From Mobilicoccus caccae (lineage in GTDB: Bacteria; Actinomycetota; Actinomycetes; Actinomycetales; Dermatophilaceae): 64,000 nt of DNA. Positions 1 through 9,244 of this stretch are shown here, one piece after another. The notes below the pieces were generated by a model. That model searched no databases, was not told the origin of the DNA, and saw only the letters and a program-made list of their open reading frames with translations. Positions within the stretch are counted from its first letter, which is position 1. Every line of letters begins with the position of its first letter. The stretch spans positions 3,081,199-3,145,198 of the forward strand of contig NZ_BSUO01000001.1 of assembly GCF_030161635.1 (NCBI RefSeq). The letters are read 5' to 3'. A program made the translations under genes and the position numbers.

Positions 1-388
1 TGAGACGGCCGGTCCGTCCCTGCCTGCGCAGGGCATCCAGCAGGCCGACGGACGCGGGACGTGGTCCGTCCTGCGTCACGGAGTCCTCCGTCTCGGCGTT
101 CCCATCGGCAGGAACCTCACCCGCCGACAGGTGAGTGAGGACCGAAACTCGTGAATCGGTGACGCCGAGGACCAGCACGCGCCGTCCCACGCGCACGACC
201 TGCACCGACGATCCCCGCGAGAGCTGCTTGCGGCCGAGCACGTCGATGTCCACCGGGGTGACGCGTGAGGACGGCGCGAAGCCGCCTCGCCGCGCCAGCA
301 CCCGCATGCAGAGCACGAGCAGCCCGAGGACCAGGGCGAGCGAGATCACCGCCCGCAGCAGGGTCAGCGCGAGCGATCCGTCGGTCAC
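1..388 (-). CDS. fliO: Flagellar biosynthesis protein FliO, 3' end cut by window edge
   Basis: Small membrane protein that supports assembly of the FliP/Q/R flagellar export gate. From a GTG at 388 the frame opens with one hydrophobic helix (about residues 8-27, ALTLLRAVISLALVLGLLVL) and then a basic cytoplasmic segment with a FliO-like core (VDIDVLGRKQLSRGSSVQVV). The GTG overlaps the fliN stop as GTGA, so the genes are translationally coupled. 129 codons are visible; the C-terminus lies outside the window. Identification rests on topology, core motif and position directly after fliN, as in other flagellar export operons. Confidence 0.8.
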   Translation of the reverse strand, partial: MTDGSLALTLLRAVISLALVLGLLVLCMRVLARRGGFAPSSRVTPVDIDVLGRKQLSRGSSVQVVRVGRRVLVLGVTDSRVSVLTHLSAGEVPADGNAETEDSVTQDGPRPASVGLLDALRRQGRTGRL

Positions 389-1572
389 GCCGTTGCCCGA
401 CCCACGGCGCCGGGCTCGGGGTGCACCACCTCGGAGATGCGGACGGCGAACTCCTCGTCTACGACGACGACCTCGCCGTGCGCGATGAGGGTGCCGTTGA
501 CCAGCACGTCCACGGGCGCACCGGCGGCGCGGTCGAGCTCGACGACCGATCCGGGGGTGAGGCCGAGGATCTCCTGGACGGTGAGGCGCGTGCGGCCCAG
601 CTCGACGCTGACGCCCATGATGACCTCGCGCAGGAGGTCGATGCGGCGCGGGTCGACGGGGTAGCCCGCGCCGGGCATGAACGGGGTGAGCGGCGGGGTG
701 GGCATGCCGGGCAGGTTCATGTTGGCCTGGGCCTGCGCGGCCGCCTGGGCAGCGGCGACGGCGGCCTCCGCAGCGGTCTGCGGGGGCTGCTGAGCCTGCT
801 GGGGGTAGCCGTAGCCGGCGTAGGGCGGGTACCCGGGCGGCGGGTAGCCGGCCTGCGCGTACTGCTGGGCGTACTGGTCGTAGCCGGGAGGCATGCCCGC
901 GCCGGGCGTGAACTGCGGCTGCTCCTCGCCGGCCTGAGGTGCCGCACCGGCCTCCGCGGCGGGGGCCTGCGTCGAGGCGTCGCCCTCGGCGGCCTCGGCA
1001 CCCTCGACGTTCTCGCCCTCGGCGTCTTCCGCACCCTCAGCGCCCTCGGCACCGGCCTCGTCACCGGCCTCCTCGGCCTCGGCGGCGGCGATGGCGGCGG
1101 CGAGTTCGGCCGCGGCGCCCTGACCGGTGCTCTCCTTGGGCATCGCGACGAGCAGCGCGGCGAGGGTCTGGTCGTGGAACACACCCGCGACGCCCGCCTC
1201 GTCGGCGTTCTCCAGCACGTCGAAGGGGTCCGTCATGTGCGACTGGCCCGACTTGAACTCGCCCATCTCACCCTTGAGGGCGGTGAGTCCGTCCTCGAGG
1301 GCGGCGGTCCACAGGGTGCGGGCCTCGGTGCGGTCGAAGACCTCACCGTTCTTGTGGTCGACGAGGCCGGTGATGATGAGCACCGCCGTCCCGACGGCGT
1401 CCGCCCCCTGCAGCACCGCCTCCACGGCGAACGCGCCACCCGGCAACGACATCGTCGTGGCCTGGATGGCGTCGAGGTTCTCGACGGTGAGCTCGTCCGC
1501 ATTCGCGAAGTGAGCTGGCAGCGCCTGGGCAGCGGCGAGGAGGGCCGCGTCGAGCTCTGGCGTGGTGGGCAT
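385..1572 (-). CDS. fliN: Flagellar motor switch protein FliN with long N-terminal extension
   Basis: C-ring switch component that binds export cargo and sets rotor direction. 395 residues, far longer than the roughly 100-140 of classical FliN. The C-terminal SpoA domain (about 311-390, including RLTVQEILGLTPGSVVELDR and the VNGTLIAHGEVVVVDEEFAV strand) is diagnostic. Residues 1-147 form a separate folded domain, possibly CheC/FliY-like but not certain. Residues 148-285 are a low-complexity linker, first Ala/Glu/Gly and then Pro/Gln/Tyr-rich. Starts at an ATG with an upstream GAAGGAAG ribosome site, 28 nt after fliM. Confidence 0.9.
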   Translation of the reverse strand: MPTTPELDAALLAAAQALPAHFANADELTVENLDAIQATTMSLPGGAFAVEAVLQGADAVGTAVLIITGLVDHKNGEVFDRTEARTLWTAALEDGLTALKGEMGEFKSGQSHMTDPFDVLENADEAGVAGVFHDQTLAALLVAMPKESTGQGAAAELAAAIAAAEAEEAGDEAGAEGAEGAEDAEGENVEGAEAAEGDASTQAPAAEAGAAPQAGEEQPQFTPGAGMPPGYDQYAQQYAQAGYPPPGYPPYAGYGYPQQAQQPPQTAAEAAVAAAQAAAQAQANMNLPGMPTPPLTPFMPGAGYPVDPRRIDLLREVIMGVSVELGRTRLTVQEILGLTPGSVVELDRAAGAPVDVLVNGTLIAHGEVVVVDEEFAVRISEVVHPEPGAVGRATA

Positions 1573-1600
1573 CAGTCTTCCTTCTTCGCGAACGGGCTGG

Positions 1601-2470
1601 TCATGAGGTCACGATCTGGCAGGCGAGCCGTTTGCCGTAGCTTCCGGGCACGGCCGTCGCGATGGCGATGCCGTCGGCCTCGAGGGTCAACGGCTGGTTG
1701 GTGGGATGACGCAGGGGCAACACGTCGCCGACCTCGAGGTCGAGGATGTCCCTGGACGGCAACGAGATCGGGGCGAAGCTGACGCGCACGTCCACGGGGA
1801 CCTCGTGCATGCGTCCCTTGAGGTTCTCGGCGGCCTCGGCCTTGGCTCCGGTGAGTTCGACCTCCGGCTTGGCGTGCACGCTCTCCAGGACGGGCGCGAT
1901 GGTCTCCACCGGCAGGCACAGCGTCGAGGTGGCCACGGTGTCGCCGAGCTTGATCTCGAACGCGGCCACGAGCATCGGGTCCGACGGCGGCGCGAGCTGG
2001 AGGAACTGCGGGTCGGACTCCAGCGACTGCACTTCACCGCGGATCCCGCCGAGCGCCTCGAAGGAGTACCGCAGCTCGTTGACCATCTGACGCACGAGGT
2101 TGCGGATGAGGCCGCTCTCGATCTCCGACAGGGCCCGGCTCGGCTGCTTGACGTCGCCCGGGCCGCCCAGCAGGCGGTCGATGACGCTCATGACGAGGTC
2201 CATGGGCAGCTGGAACACGCCGTCGCCCTCGAGCGGCGCGAAGTTCAGCACCGCCAGCAGAGAGGGGTTGGGCACCTGCTCGATGTACTCGTCGTACGTC
2301 GTCTGCGTGATCTCCTCGACGCTGGAGTGCGCGACGATCCGCAGCGTCGTGGACAGCACGGTCGCCATCTGTCGCGCGTACGTCTCGCAGGCCATCTGGA
2401 GCGCCCGCAACTGCTCGCGGCTGAACCGGCTCGGGCTCCGGAAGTCGTAGAGCTGCGGTTCGGCGTTCAC
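1601..2470 (-). CDS. fliM: Flagellar motor switch protein FliM
   Basis: C-ring protein linking CheY-P binding to rotor switching. 289 residues. It contains the FliM middle domain (FSREQLRALQMACETYARQM; LSTTLRIVAHSSVEEITQTT; the GGPG loop near residue 124) and a C-terminal SpoA domain (PLRHPTNQPLTLEADGIAIA). Start is GTG at 2470 behind AGGACTT. The N-terminus lacks the long EIDALL CheY-binding peptide found in proteobacterial FliM, as is common when the annotated start is short. It sits between fliL and fliN in the operon. Confidence 0.93.
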   Translation of the reverse strand: MNAEPQLYDFRSPSRFSREQLRALQMACETYARQMATVLSTTLRIVAHSSVEEITQTTYDEYIEQVPNPSLLAVLNFAPLEGDGVFQLPMDLVMSVIDRLLGGPGDVKQPSRALSEIESGLIRNLVRQMVNELRYSFEALGGIRGEVQSLESDPQFLQLAPPSDPMLVAAFEIKLGDTVATSTLCLPVETIAPVLESVHAKPEVELTGAKAEAAENLKGRMHEVPVDVRVSFAPISLPSRDILDLEVGDVLPLRHPTNQPLTLEADGIAIATAVPGSYGKRLACQIVTS

Positions 2471-2567
2471 AAGTCCTCACATCGGCCGAAAGTCGGCTGT
2501 TCTGAGCGTCCCTCGCAGGCTGCGGGCCTGCGCTCGGGGCGCGTCGTCATCACGTCGGTCCGGTGCG

Positions 2568-3032
2568 TCACTGCATGACGAACTGGCGGAAGTAGACCTG
2601 CATCACCGCGTCGTCGTAGCGCTTCTTCGTCTCGGCGGTGAGCTTGTTCCGGGCCTCCTCCTTCTTCTTGGGGTCGAGGAGGTCGTCGTACTTGTACTGG
2701 GAGAACACGGTGATGGCGGCGTCCTGGGCCATCGAGCCGTCGAAGGTCTCGGCGGCCTTCTCCCCCGCGGCCTCCGTGCCTTCCTTCGTGAGCTGGAGGG
2801 CGAGCTGCAGCTTGAGGAACCGGCCGTCGGCGAGGTTGAGCGTCATCTCGTCCTTGAGCGGCACGACGATGCCGGGCTCGGCGGTCGCCGCCTCGGACTT
2901 CTCGTCGCCGGAGCCGCCGAGCAGCATGAACACCGCGACGCCCGCGGCGGCGAGCACGACGACCAGAGCCGCCACGATGATGATGACGAGCTTCTTGCTC
3001 TTGGGCTTCTCTTCGATTGCGGTGTCGCTCAT
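2568..3032 (-). CDS. fliL: Flagellar basal body-associated protein FliL
   Basis: Single-pass protein that stabilises stator units around the motor. 154 residues: a short Lys-rich cytoplasmic tail, one membrane helix (about 15-39, LVIIIVAALVVVLAAAGVAV), then an extracellular FliL domain with the typical core LADGRFLKLQLALQLTKEG and a C-terminal YDDAVMQVYFRQFVMQ. ATG at 3032 has an AGGAGA ribosome site. A frame continues upstream but overlaps motB in another frame, so the ATG is preferred. A gap of about 97 nt separates it from fliM. Confidence 0.92.
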   Translation of the reverse strand: MSDTAIEEKPKSKKLVIIIVAALVVVLAAAGVAVFMLLGGSGDEKSEAATAEPGIVVPLKDEMTLNLADGRFLKLQLALQLTKEGTEAAGEKAAETFDGSMAQDAAITVFSQYKYDDLLDPKKKEEARNKLTAETKKRYDDAVMQVYFRQFVMQ

Positions 3033-3094
3033 GGTCGTTCTCGTTCTCCTGGAGAGGTCGGGGTACTCAGGGTGGCGGGGGTGACCGCCCGCCC

Positions 3095-4036
3095 TTACGG
3101 CTTGGGCGTGGCGATCGCCGGGACGACGGTGGGTGCGGTGGGTGCGATCGCCGGCGCCTTGGGGGCGACGTCGCCGCTGGTGCCCGTGGAGTCGGCCGCG
3201 GCCAGGCCCGACTCGGCCTCGGCGGCCGGCAGGTAGGGCAGGACCACGACGGCGACCCGGCGGTTGCGGGCGCGGCCGTCGTCGGTGCCGTTGCTCTCGA
3301 GCGGGCGGGTGTCGGCGAACCCGGCGGGCGCGATCCGGCCCGGGGTGATCCCGTCCTGGATGAGCCGCTCGGTCACCATGCTGGCGCGGGCCGTGGACAG
3401 GAACCAGTTGGAGCGGTAGGTCCCCGAGATGGGCACGTTGTCGGTGTGGCCCTCGACGCTGACGTGGTTGGGCAGCGGCGTGAGCGCGGGCGCGATGGCG
3501 TCGAGCACCTTGGTGCCGGCCGGTTTGAGGTCGGCCTGACCGGTGTCGAACAGCACCTTGTCGGTGACGATGTTGACGACGAGGCCGCGCGCGTCGACGC
3601 TCATCTGCACGGCGTCGGACAGTCCCTGCTTCTTGAGCTCCAGGGCGATCTTGGCCTTGATCTCCTCGAGGTTCTTCTTCTCGGCGGCCGCCGCGGCCTG
3701 GCGGGCCTTCTCCTTCTGGATGGCCTGCTGCGCGAGCGCGGAGTTCTTGTCGTCGGGCACCGTGGAGGGCACGTCCTCGGACTGGGCCGGCTTCTGGTCC
3801 TTCATGATTCCGTCGCCGCCCTCGAAGTTGCCCGTCATGCCGGTGACGGCGACGTTGCCGAAGCCCTCGGCCGTGCCTCGGGCGAACTCCTCGAACTTCT
3901 TCTGGTCGACCTTGGAGATCGCGAACATGACGATGAACAGCGCCAACAGCAGCGTGAGGATGTCGGCGTAGCTGAGCATCCACCGCTCGTGGTTGGCGTG
4001 CTCCTCGTGCTCTTCCTGCTTCTTCTTGCGGGCCAT
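3095..4036 (-). CDS. motB: Flagellar motor protein MotB
   Basis: Peptidoglycan-anchored stator subunit. 313 residues. The basic N-terminus (MARKKKQEEHEEHANHERW) leads into one membrane helix, MLSYADILTLLLALFIVMFA, whose Asp is the conserved ion-binding residue. A Lys/Glu/Ala-rich stretch (about 110-145) is followed by an OmpA-like peptidoglycan-binding domain (SVEGHTDNVPISGTYRSNWF, then a PAGFADTRPL segment). The C-terminal tail is Ala/Pro/Thr-rich. The ATG overlaps the motA stop, so the stator pair is co-translated. Confidence 0.95.
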   Translation of the reverse strand: MARKKKQEEHEEHANHERWMLSYADILTLLLALFIVMFAISKVDQKKFEEFARGTAEGFGNVAVTGMTGNFEGGDGIMKDQKPAQSEDVPSTVPDDKNSALAQQAIQKEKARQAAAAAEKKNLEEIKAKIALELKKQGLSDAVQMSVDARGLVVNIVTDKVLFDTGQADLKPAGTKVLDAIAPALTPLPNHVSVEGHTDNVPISGTYRSNWFLSTARASMVTERLIQDGITPGRIAPAGFADTRPLESNGTDDGRARNRRVAVVVLPYLPAAEAESGLAAADSTGTSGDVAPKAPAIAPTAPTVVPAIATPKP

Positions 4037-4815
4037 CAGGCGGCCTTCGCTTCCTTGGCGTCGGTGACGCCGCCACCGGGCAGGGCCGAGCGCAGCTTCT
4101 GCTCGACCATGCGGGGGCTCGTCCCGGCCTGCACGGCCAGCACGCCCTCGACGATCATCTCCATGTTGGCGACCTCGAGCTGGCTGAGCCGCTTGAGCTT
4201 GCCCGACATCGGCAGCCACGCCATGTTGGCGATGAGCACACCCCAGAGGGTCGCGACGAACGCGGAGGCGATCATGCCACCGAGCGCGCCCACGTCGTCC
4301 AGGTTGCCGAGCGCGTGGATCAGACCGAGGACGGCGCCGACCACACCGAGGGTGGGGGCGTAGCCGCCCATGGCCTCGTGGAAGGCGATGCCGATCTTGT
4401 CGTGGTCCTTCTTGGCCGCGATGCGGGCCTCGAGCAGCTCGGCGATCTCGTCGGCGTCGGTGCCGTCGACGGTCATCTGGATCCCCTCCTTGAGGAGGGG
4501 GTCGTCGATCTCCTTGGCCATGTCCTCCAGGGCGAGCAGACCCTCGCGGCGGGCGCGGTCGGCCATCTTGACGATGACGTCGACGAGGTTGGAGGCGTCC
4601 GGGACCTTGGCGGTGAGGGCGGTCTTCATGCTGCCGAATGCGATCTTGTACTCGGAGAACATGAGGCCACCCATGGCGGCACCGAAGGTACCGACGATGA
4701 TGAGCATCATCGCCGCCGGGTTGAGCAGCGAGGTCAGGTGTACGCCATCGAGGATGGCTGTGGCGATGACACCGGTGAAGGTGACACCGATGCCGATGAT
4801 GGTTCCCTTGTCCAT
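4036..4815 (-). CDS. motA: Flagellar motor stator protein MotA
   Basis: Stator subunit that forms the ion channel with MotB. 259 residues from ATG 4815 (MDKGTIIGIGVTFTGVIATA). The usual MotA order is visible: two N-terminal helices, a cytoplasmic loop (ARREGLLALEDMAKEIDDPL), then two helices ending with GVLIANMAWLPMSGKLKRL. The start matches family length, but the ribosome site (CGGAGAACTGAACCC) is modest. The same frame is open upstream through the whole FlbD coding region, so a FlbD-MotA fusion is possible. Stop overlaps motB. Confidence 0.93.
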   Translation of the reverse strand: MDKGTIIGIGVTFTGVIATAILDGVHLTSLLNPAAMMLIIVGTFGAAMGGLMFSEYKIAFGSMKTALTAKVPDASNLVDVIVKMADRARREGLLALEDMAKEIDDPLLKEGIQMTVDGTDADEIAELLEARIAAKKDHDKIGIAFHEAMGGYAPTLGVVGAVLGLIHALGNLDDVGALGGMIASAFVATLWGVLIANMAWLPMSGKLKRLSQLEVANMEMIVEGVLAVQAGTSPRMVEQKLRSALPGGGVTDAKEAKAA

Positions 4816-5067
4816 GGGTTCAGTTCTCCGAGGTCGAGACGGATCGGAGTCGGACCGGCGGCTCCGGGGGGCGGGGTGAGCCGAGGCGATGAGGACCGAG
4901 GCCCTGAACGCGCAGACTTCTTCGACGATGCGATCCACCGATTCCGCGACGACGTACTTCGTGCCGCTGACCAACGTGATCACCGTGTCCGGGGTCGCTT
5001 CGACGCGCTCGATCAGATCGGGATTGAGCGCGAAGGCGGTGCCGTTACGACGAGTGACGGTGATCAT
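4816..5067 (-). CDS. flbD: FlbD-family flagellar protein, in frame with motA without a stop codon
   Basis: FlbD is a small (about 65-80 aa) cytoplasmic protein usually encoded just before motA; its role is unclear. The first 55 residues match the family (MITVTRRNGTAFALNPDLIE; VSGTKYVVAESVDRIVEEV). After residue 55 the sequence becomes Arg/Ser/Pro-rich and reaches the MotA ATG after 84 codons with no termination codon. Either this encodes a FlbD-MotA fusion of 343 residues, or a stop codon has been lost through mutation or sequencing error. It is the first gene of the motor operon. Confidence 0.75.
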
Positions 5068-5124
5068 GGATGTCCCATCCGTGGCGGGGTCCGATAGCAG
5101 ACCGTTCCTCGGCCTGCGGTGTCC

Positions 5125-5152
5125 TTATCGACGCCTGGCCCGAATTCGTGAA
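5125..5152 (-). promoter_or_regulatory. Candidate flagellar-sigma promoter of the flbD-motAB-fliLMNO operon
   Basis: On the minus strand TTCA is followed after exactly 16 nt by GTCGATAA, 58 nt before the flbD ATG. The same arrangement occurs before flgK, the lyase gene and, with TTGA/GCCGATGG, fliC. It resembles WhiG/FliA-type sigma promoters (GCCGATAA-like minus 10). Inference from pattern only. Confidence 0.5.
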
Positions 5153-5310
5153 GGGTTGGCGGCTGAGCAGAGCCTGGGTGCGGGGCCCATGACGGGCCGA
5201 TCCCCCGGGTCGCCGGCAACGCTCTCACCAGCGGCAACGCACTCCGGGCCGGACCTCCGGCCACGAATTCGACGGCAGCCGTATGGGACTCATGTCGGGC
5301 GCCCGAATAC

Positions 5311-5388
5311 CACAGGCTGCGGACAGCCCTGTATGCAACGCCTCTCCCCCGGGGGAGTCGCCGATGTCAGGGTCGACCGCAGCCTGTG
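5311..5388. repeat. Nested inverted repeats in the asd-flbD intergenic region
   Basis: The 414-bp region 5068-5481 has no convincing gene. Its main feature is a perfect 12-bp inverted repeat (5311-5322 and 5377-5388, CACAGGCTGCGG and complement) enclosing a perfect 14-bp palindrome CTCCCCCGGGGGAG (5344-5357). Transcribed leftwards it lies 95-170 nt past the asd stop, so it could end the lysC-asd transcript; it could also be a regulator site for the flagellar operon. Confidence 0.5.
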
Positions 5389-5481
5389 TGACCGTCCGCC
5401 GCTACCGGCTGCCTCCGGATCGCGCGTGTCTGGTCACCTGAGTCGTCGGCACACCTGAACGAAAGCTGAGAGTTCGGCGGA

Positions 5482-6563
5482 TCACGAACCGAGCTCGGTG
5501 GCCAGCTCCTCGGCGATCTGGGCGGCGTTCGTGGCCGCGCCGCGGCGCAGGTTGTCGCCGCAGATGAACAGGTCGACGGCGTTCGGGAAGTCCTGGGTCT
5601 GACGCAGGCGGCCGACGAAGGTGGGGTCGGAGCCGGTGACGTCGACCGGGGTGGGCCATTCGTCGTGCTCGATGTCGTCGAGGACGACGACGCTGGGCGC
5701 CTGCATGAGCGCCGTCCTGGCCTGGTCGATGCTGATGACGTTCTCGAACTGGGCGTGCACCGACATGGCGTGCGCCGAGACCACCGGCACGCGCACACAC
5801 GTGGCGGCGACCCGCAGCGAGGGCCGGTCGAGCACCTTGCGGAACTCGTCGCGGATGCTCATCTCGCCGGTGTTCCAGCCGGCGCCGGCCTCGGTGCCCA
5901 CCCACGGGACGACGTTCATCGCCAGGGGGCCGGGAACGGCGAGCGCGGGGCGAGGCGCTCGTCGATGTGGCGGCGGACGTCGCCGATGTGCCGGCCCAGA
6001 CCGCGATCGCCGGCGACGGCCTCGACCTCGTCGTAGAGCCGCTCCACACCGGAGGTGCCTGCGCCGGAGGCGGACTCGAACGTGGTCACCACGAGATCGG
6101 TGAGTCCCCAGCCGCTGTGCAGCGCGCCGATCGCATCGAGCATGACGAGCGTGGCCCCGGTCGGGCTGCTGATGATGCCGCGAGGACGGTTGCGCACCTG
6201 GGCGCGGTTGAAGGCGTGGACCACCAGCGGCACACCGGGCTCGGCACGGAACGCGCGGGAGGCGTCGACGACGACGGAACCGCCCTCGACCGCCACCGGC
6301 GCCCACCGCAGGGCCACCTCCGAGGGCACGAGGAACATCGCGACATCGACGCCGTCGAGGTTGTCGACGGTGAGTTCGCGCACGACGACGTCCTCGCCGC
6401 GCACCGAGCGCGTCTGCCCGGCGGAGCGGGAGGAGGCGAGCAGACGGATCTCACCCCAGATGTCGGCACGCTGACTGAGCAGGTCACGCATGACACTGCC
6501 GACCGCGCCCGTGGCGCCGACGATGGCGAGGGTGGGGCGACTGCGGTCGCCCACGGCGTTCAC
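5482..6563 (-). CDS. asd: Aspartate-semialdehyde dehydrogenase, frameshifted in this sequence
   Basis: Reduces beta-aspartyl phosphate to the semialdehyde in the lysine/threonine/methionine pathway. The first 200 residues (from GTG 6563) show the Rossmann motif [20 protein letters not shown] and [17 protein letters not shown], where the usual catalytic-Cys motif (S.PNC) reads SSPTG, so the nucleophile appears replaced. The remaining sequence ([38 protein letters not shown]) is in another frame. The switch maps to a GGGGG run at 5925-5929, where one extra base restores the frame. GTG overlaps the lysC stop. Confidence 0.85.
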
Positions 6564-7834
6564 CGCCCGGTGCCTCCGTAGACGACGGCCTCTCCGTCGG
6601 CGGAATCGAGTCCGAATGCGCGGTGCACGGCCCGGACCGCGTCGTCGAGCTGGTCGGCGCGGGTGACGACCGAGATGCGGATCTCGGAGGTGGAGATCAT
6701 CTCGATGTTGACGCCGGAGTCGGACAGCGCCCGGAAGAAGGTGGCGCTCACCCCCGGGTTGGACCGCATGCCCGCCCCGATGAGGGAGACCTTGCCGATC
6801 TGGTCGTCATATCGCAGGGATTCGAACCCGACGGACTCACGGATGCGGTCGAGGGCCTTGACCCCCGCCTGCCCGTCGGTCTTGGGCAGCGTGAAGGAGA
6901 TGTCGGTGAGCCCGCTCTCCACCGCCGACACGTTCTGCACGATCATGTCGATGTTGCATTCGGCCTCGGCGACGACGCGGAAGATCTCCGCCGCCTTGCC
7001 CGGGCTGTCGGGAACACCGACGACGGTGATCTTGGCCTCGCTGCGGTCATGCGCGACGCCGGAGATGATCGGAGCCTCCACGCCTTCTTCTCCTTCGATC
7101 GGCTGGTCGATGATCATGGTGCCGGGCTTGGGCGAGAACGACGACCGCACGTGCAGGGCGATGCCGTGACGACGGGCGTACTCGACGGCGCGCAGGTGCA
7201 GGATCTTGGCGCCACAGGCCGCCATCTCCAGCATCTCCTCGGTGCTGATGTGGGTGACGCGACGCGCGGAGGGGACGATGCGCGGGTCTGCGGTGAAGAC
7301 CCCGTCGACGTCGGTGTAGATCTCGCACACGTCGGCCTCGAGGGCCGCGGCCAGCGCGACGGCCGTCGTGTCCGACCCGCCCCGGCCGAGGGTGGTGATG
7401 TTCTTCGTCTCTTTGCTGACGCCCTGGAAGCCCGCGACGATCGCGATGTGCCCCTCGTCGAGGGCGGCGCGGATACGGCCGGGCGTGACGTCGACGATCT
7501 TGGCCTTGCCGTGCGACTCGTCGGTGATGAGCCCGGCCTGGGAGCCCGTGAACGACTGGGCGGCGTGCCCGAGCGTCGCGATCGACATGGCCACCAGGGC
7601 CATCGACATGCGCTCGCCGGCGGTGAGGAGCATGTCCATCTCACGCGCCGGGGGCATGGGGCTGACCTGCTCGGCGAGGTCGATGAGTTCGTCGGTGGTG
7701 TCGCCCATGGCCGAGACGACGACGCACACGTCGTTGCCGGCACGGCGGGTCTCGACGATGCGGCGCGCGACGCGCTTGATGCTCTCGGCATCGGCGAGGG
7801 AGGAGCCCCCGTACTTCTGCACGACCAGACTCAC
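6560..7834 (-). CDS. lysC: Aspartate kinase
   Basis: Phosphorylates aspartate, the committed step to lysine, threonine and methionine (and diaminopimelate for the wall). 424 residues, the usual actinobacterial size. It begins [20 protein letters not shown] (kinase KYGGSS motif) and contains [20 protein letters not shown] and [18 protein letters not shown]-terminal ACT repeats (about 265-410) suggest feedback control. Starts at GTG 7834. A downstream internal start for a separate beta subunit is known in relatives but cannot be decided here. Couples to asd by GTGA overlap. Confidence 0.96.
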   Translation of the reverse strand: MSLVVQKYGGSSLADAESIKRVARRIVETRRAGNDVCVVVSAMGDTTDELIDLAEQVSPMPPAREMDMLLTAGERMSMALVAMSIATLGHAAQSFTGSQAGLITDESHGKAKIVDVTPGRIRAALDEGHIAIVAGFQGVSKETKNITTLGRGGSDTTAVALAAALEADVCEIYTDVDGVFTADPRIVPSARRVTHISTEEMLEMAACGAKILHLRAVEYARRHGIALHVRSSFSPKPGTMIIDQPIEGEEGVEAPIISGVAHDRSEAKITVVGVPDSPGKAAEIFRVVAEAECNIDMIVQNVSAVESGLTDISFTLPKTDGQAGVKALDRIRESVGFESLRYDDQIGKVSLIGAGMRSNPGVSATFFRALSDSGVNIEMISTSEIRISVVTRADQLDDAVRAVHRAFGLDSADGEAVVYGGTGR

Positions 7835-7969
7835 GAGCGTCTCCAGTGCTGGGATCGGGATGCTGAAGAACTCAGCCGGATATCGGGTGGCATTCTACCC
7901 ATCTCACGCCATGGGCCGAGGCGGTCTCTGAGTGCGAGACTGACACCCGGGGCGTGCGGGGCTGCGGAG

Positions 7970-8557
7970 TCAGCGGTGCAGGGCGTCGAACTGGGCCTCG
8001 GCCACGGTCTCCTCGTCGGCGTCGAGCCGGGTGTGCCCGAGGATCGACTGCATCGCCCGCAGCGCGCTCGCCGCCCGCGCACCCCAGGTGGCGAGGTAGC
8101 TGAACTGCCACCACCACAGCGCCTCGGTCATGTTGCCGTCGGCGTGGTGGCGCAGACCGTGCATGAGCGCGGCGCAGATCTCGGCGATGTCGCCCGAGAG
8201 TTGCGACCGGGACAGCTCGGTGGTCGTCAACGGGTCGATGACCTCGGCGTAGTCGTCGATGCCGGTGAAGAGCTCGGCCAGGGAGAGGCGCAGCTCCTCC
8301 ACGTCCTCGTCGCTGCCGAGATCGGGCTCGAACCGTTGCGCCGGCACGACGTCGTTGATGGCACCGAGACGGCTGCCCGTGACGAGGATCTGGCTGAGGG
8401 CGAGGGTGATGACGGGCACCGCCGAGTCGGGCACGGCTCCCTTGGCGACCTCGCGGACGACGGTGAGGAACGCCAGGGCTTCCAGCGCCGTCTCCTCGCC
8501 CAACGTCTGCAGGTCGGGGTCGAGCTCTTCGGGCACGCTGCGTCGAACCTCAGGCAT
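7970..8557 (-). CDS. DUF5063 domain protein
   Basis: A 195-residue cytoplasmic protein of unknown function with the DUF5063 character (acidic N-terminus [60 protein letters not shown]). It conventionally lies between recR and lysC in actinomycetes, as here. Start ATG 8557 overlaps the restored recR stop by 8 nt (ATGCCTGA) and has the AAGGAAGGAGAG ribosome site inside the recR end. No membrane segments or catalytic motif are visible. Confidence 0.8.
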   Translation of the reverse strand: MPEVRRSVPEELDPDLQTLGEETALEALAFLTVVREVAKGAVPDSAVPVITLALSQILVTGSRLGAINDVVPAQRFEPDLGSDEDVEELRLSLAELFTGIDDYAEVIDPLTTTELSRSQLSGDIAEICAALMHGLRHHADGNMTEALWWWQFSYLATWGARAASALRAMQSILGHTRLDADEETVAEAQFDALHR

Positions 8558-9148
8558 ACAGCACTCTCCTTCCTTCGAAAGCGCGACCGAGGGTGATCTC
8601 GTCGGCGTATTCGAGGTCGCCTCCGACGGGGAGTCCCGACGCGAGACGGCTGACCCGCACCCCCACTGTCTTGAGGATGCGGCCGAGGTAGGTGGCCGTG
8701 GCCTCCCCTCGAGGTTGGGGTCGGTGGCGATGATGACCTCGCCCACGCTGCCGTCCGCCAGGCGGGACAGCAGTTCGGTGATGCGCAGGTCGTCGGGTCC
8801 GATGCCCTCGATGGGGCTGATCGCACCGCCGAGCACGTGGTAGCGGCCCCGGAACTCACGGGTGCGTTCGATGGCCACGACGTCCTTGGGTTCTTCGACG
8901 ACGCACACGGCCGTGGGGTCGCGGCGCGGGTCGCTGCAGATGCGGCACTGCTCGGCCTCGGCCACGTTTCCGCAGGTGATGCAGAAGCGCACGGTGGCCT
9001 TGACCTTGTCGATGGCCTGCGCCAGCCGCGTCACGTCCTCCTCGTCGGCGACGAGGATGTGGAACGCGATGCGTTGCGCGCTCTTGGGGCCGACCCCTGG
9101 CAGCCGCCCGAGTTCGTCGATGAGGTCCTGCACCGCGCCTTCGTACAC
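8550..9148 (-). CDS. recR: Recombination protein RecR, frameshifted in this sequence
   Basis: Works with RecF/RecO to load RecA at gaps. From GTG 9148 the protein reads [20 protein letters not shown] (helix-hairpin-helix), the C4 zinc module ([20 protein letters not shown]) and the Toprim start ([30 protein letters not shown]). The frame then fails at a CCCC run (8705-8708). With one extra base it continues [20 protein letters not shown] and ends RVLYA at 8550, giving about 199 residues, the normal length. Confidence 0.9.
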
Positions 9149-9244
9149 GCCCCTCAGGCTACGTCCTCCCACCGACAGTCGGTCCCGTCGGCCGGGGTGA
9201 AGGCGATCGGCGCACCGCCGCGACCGGCGGAGCGGAGTGGTGGA

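Noticed and set aside
265..1782. Long plus-strand open frames opposite fliN, and similar long antisense frames opposite motB, lysC, dnaX, ureC, otnK and citF
   Set aside because: They mirror real genes on the other strand, have low-complexity Arg/Gly/Val/Asp composition and no family motifs; such frames are expected in high-GC DNA.
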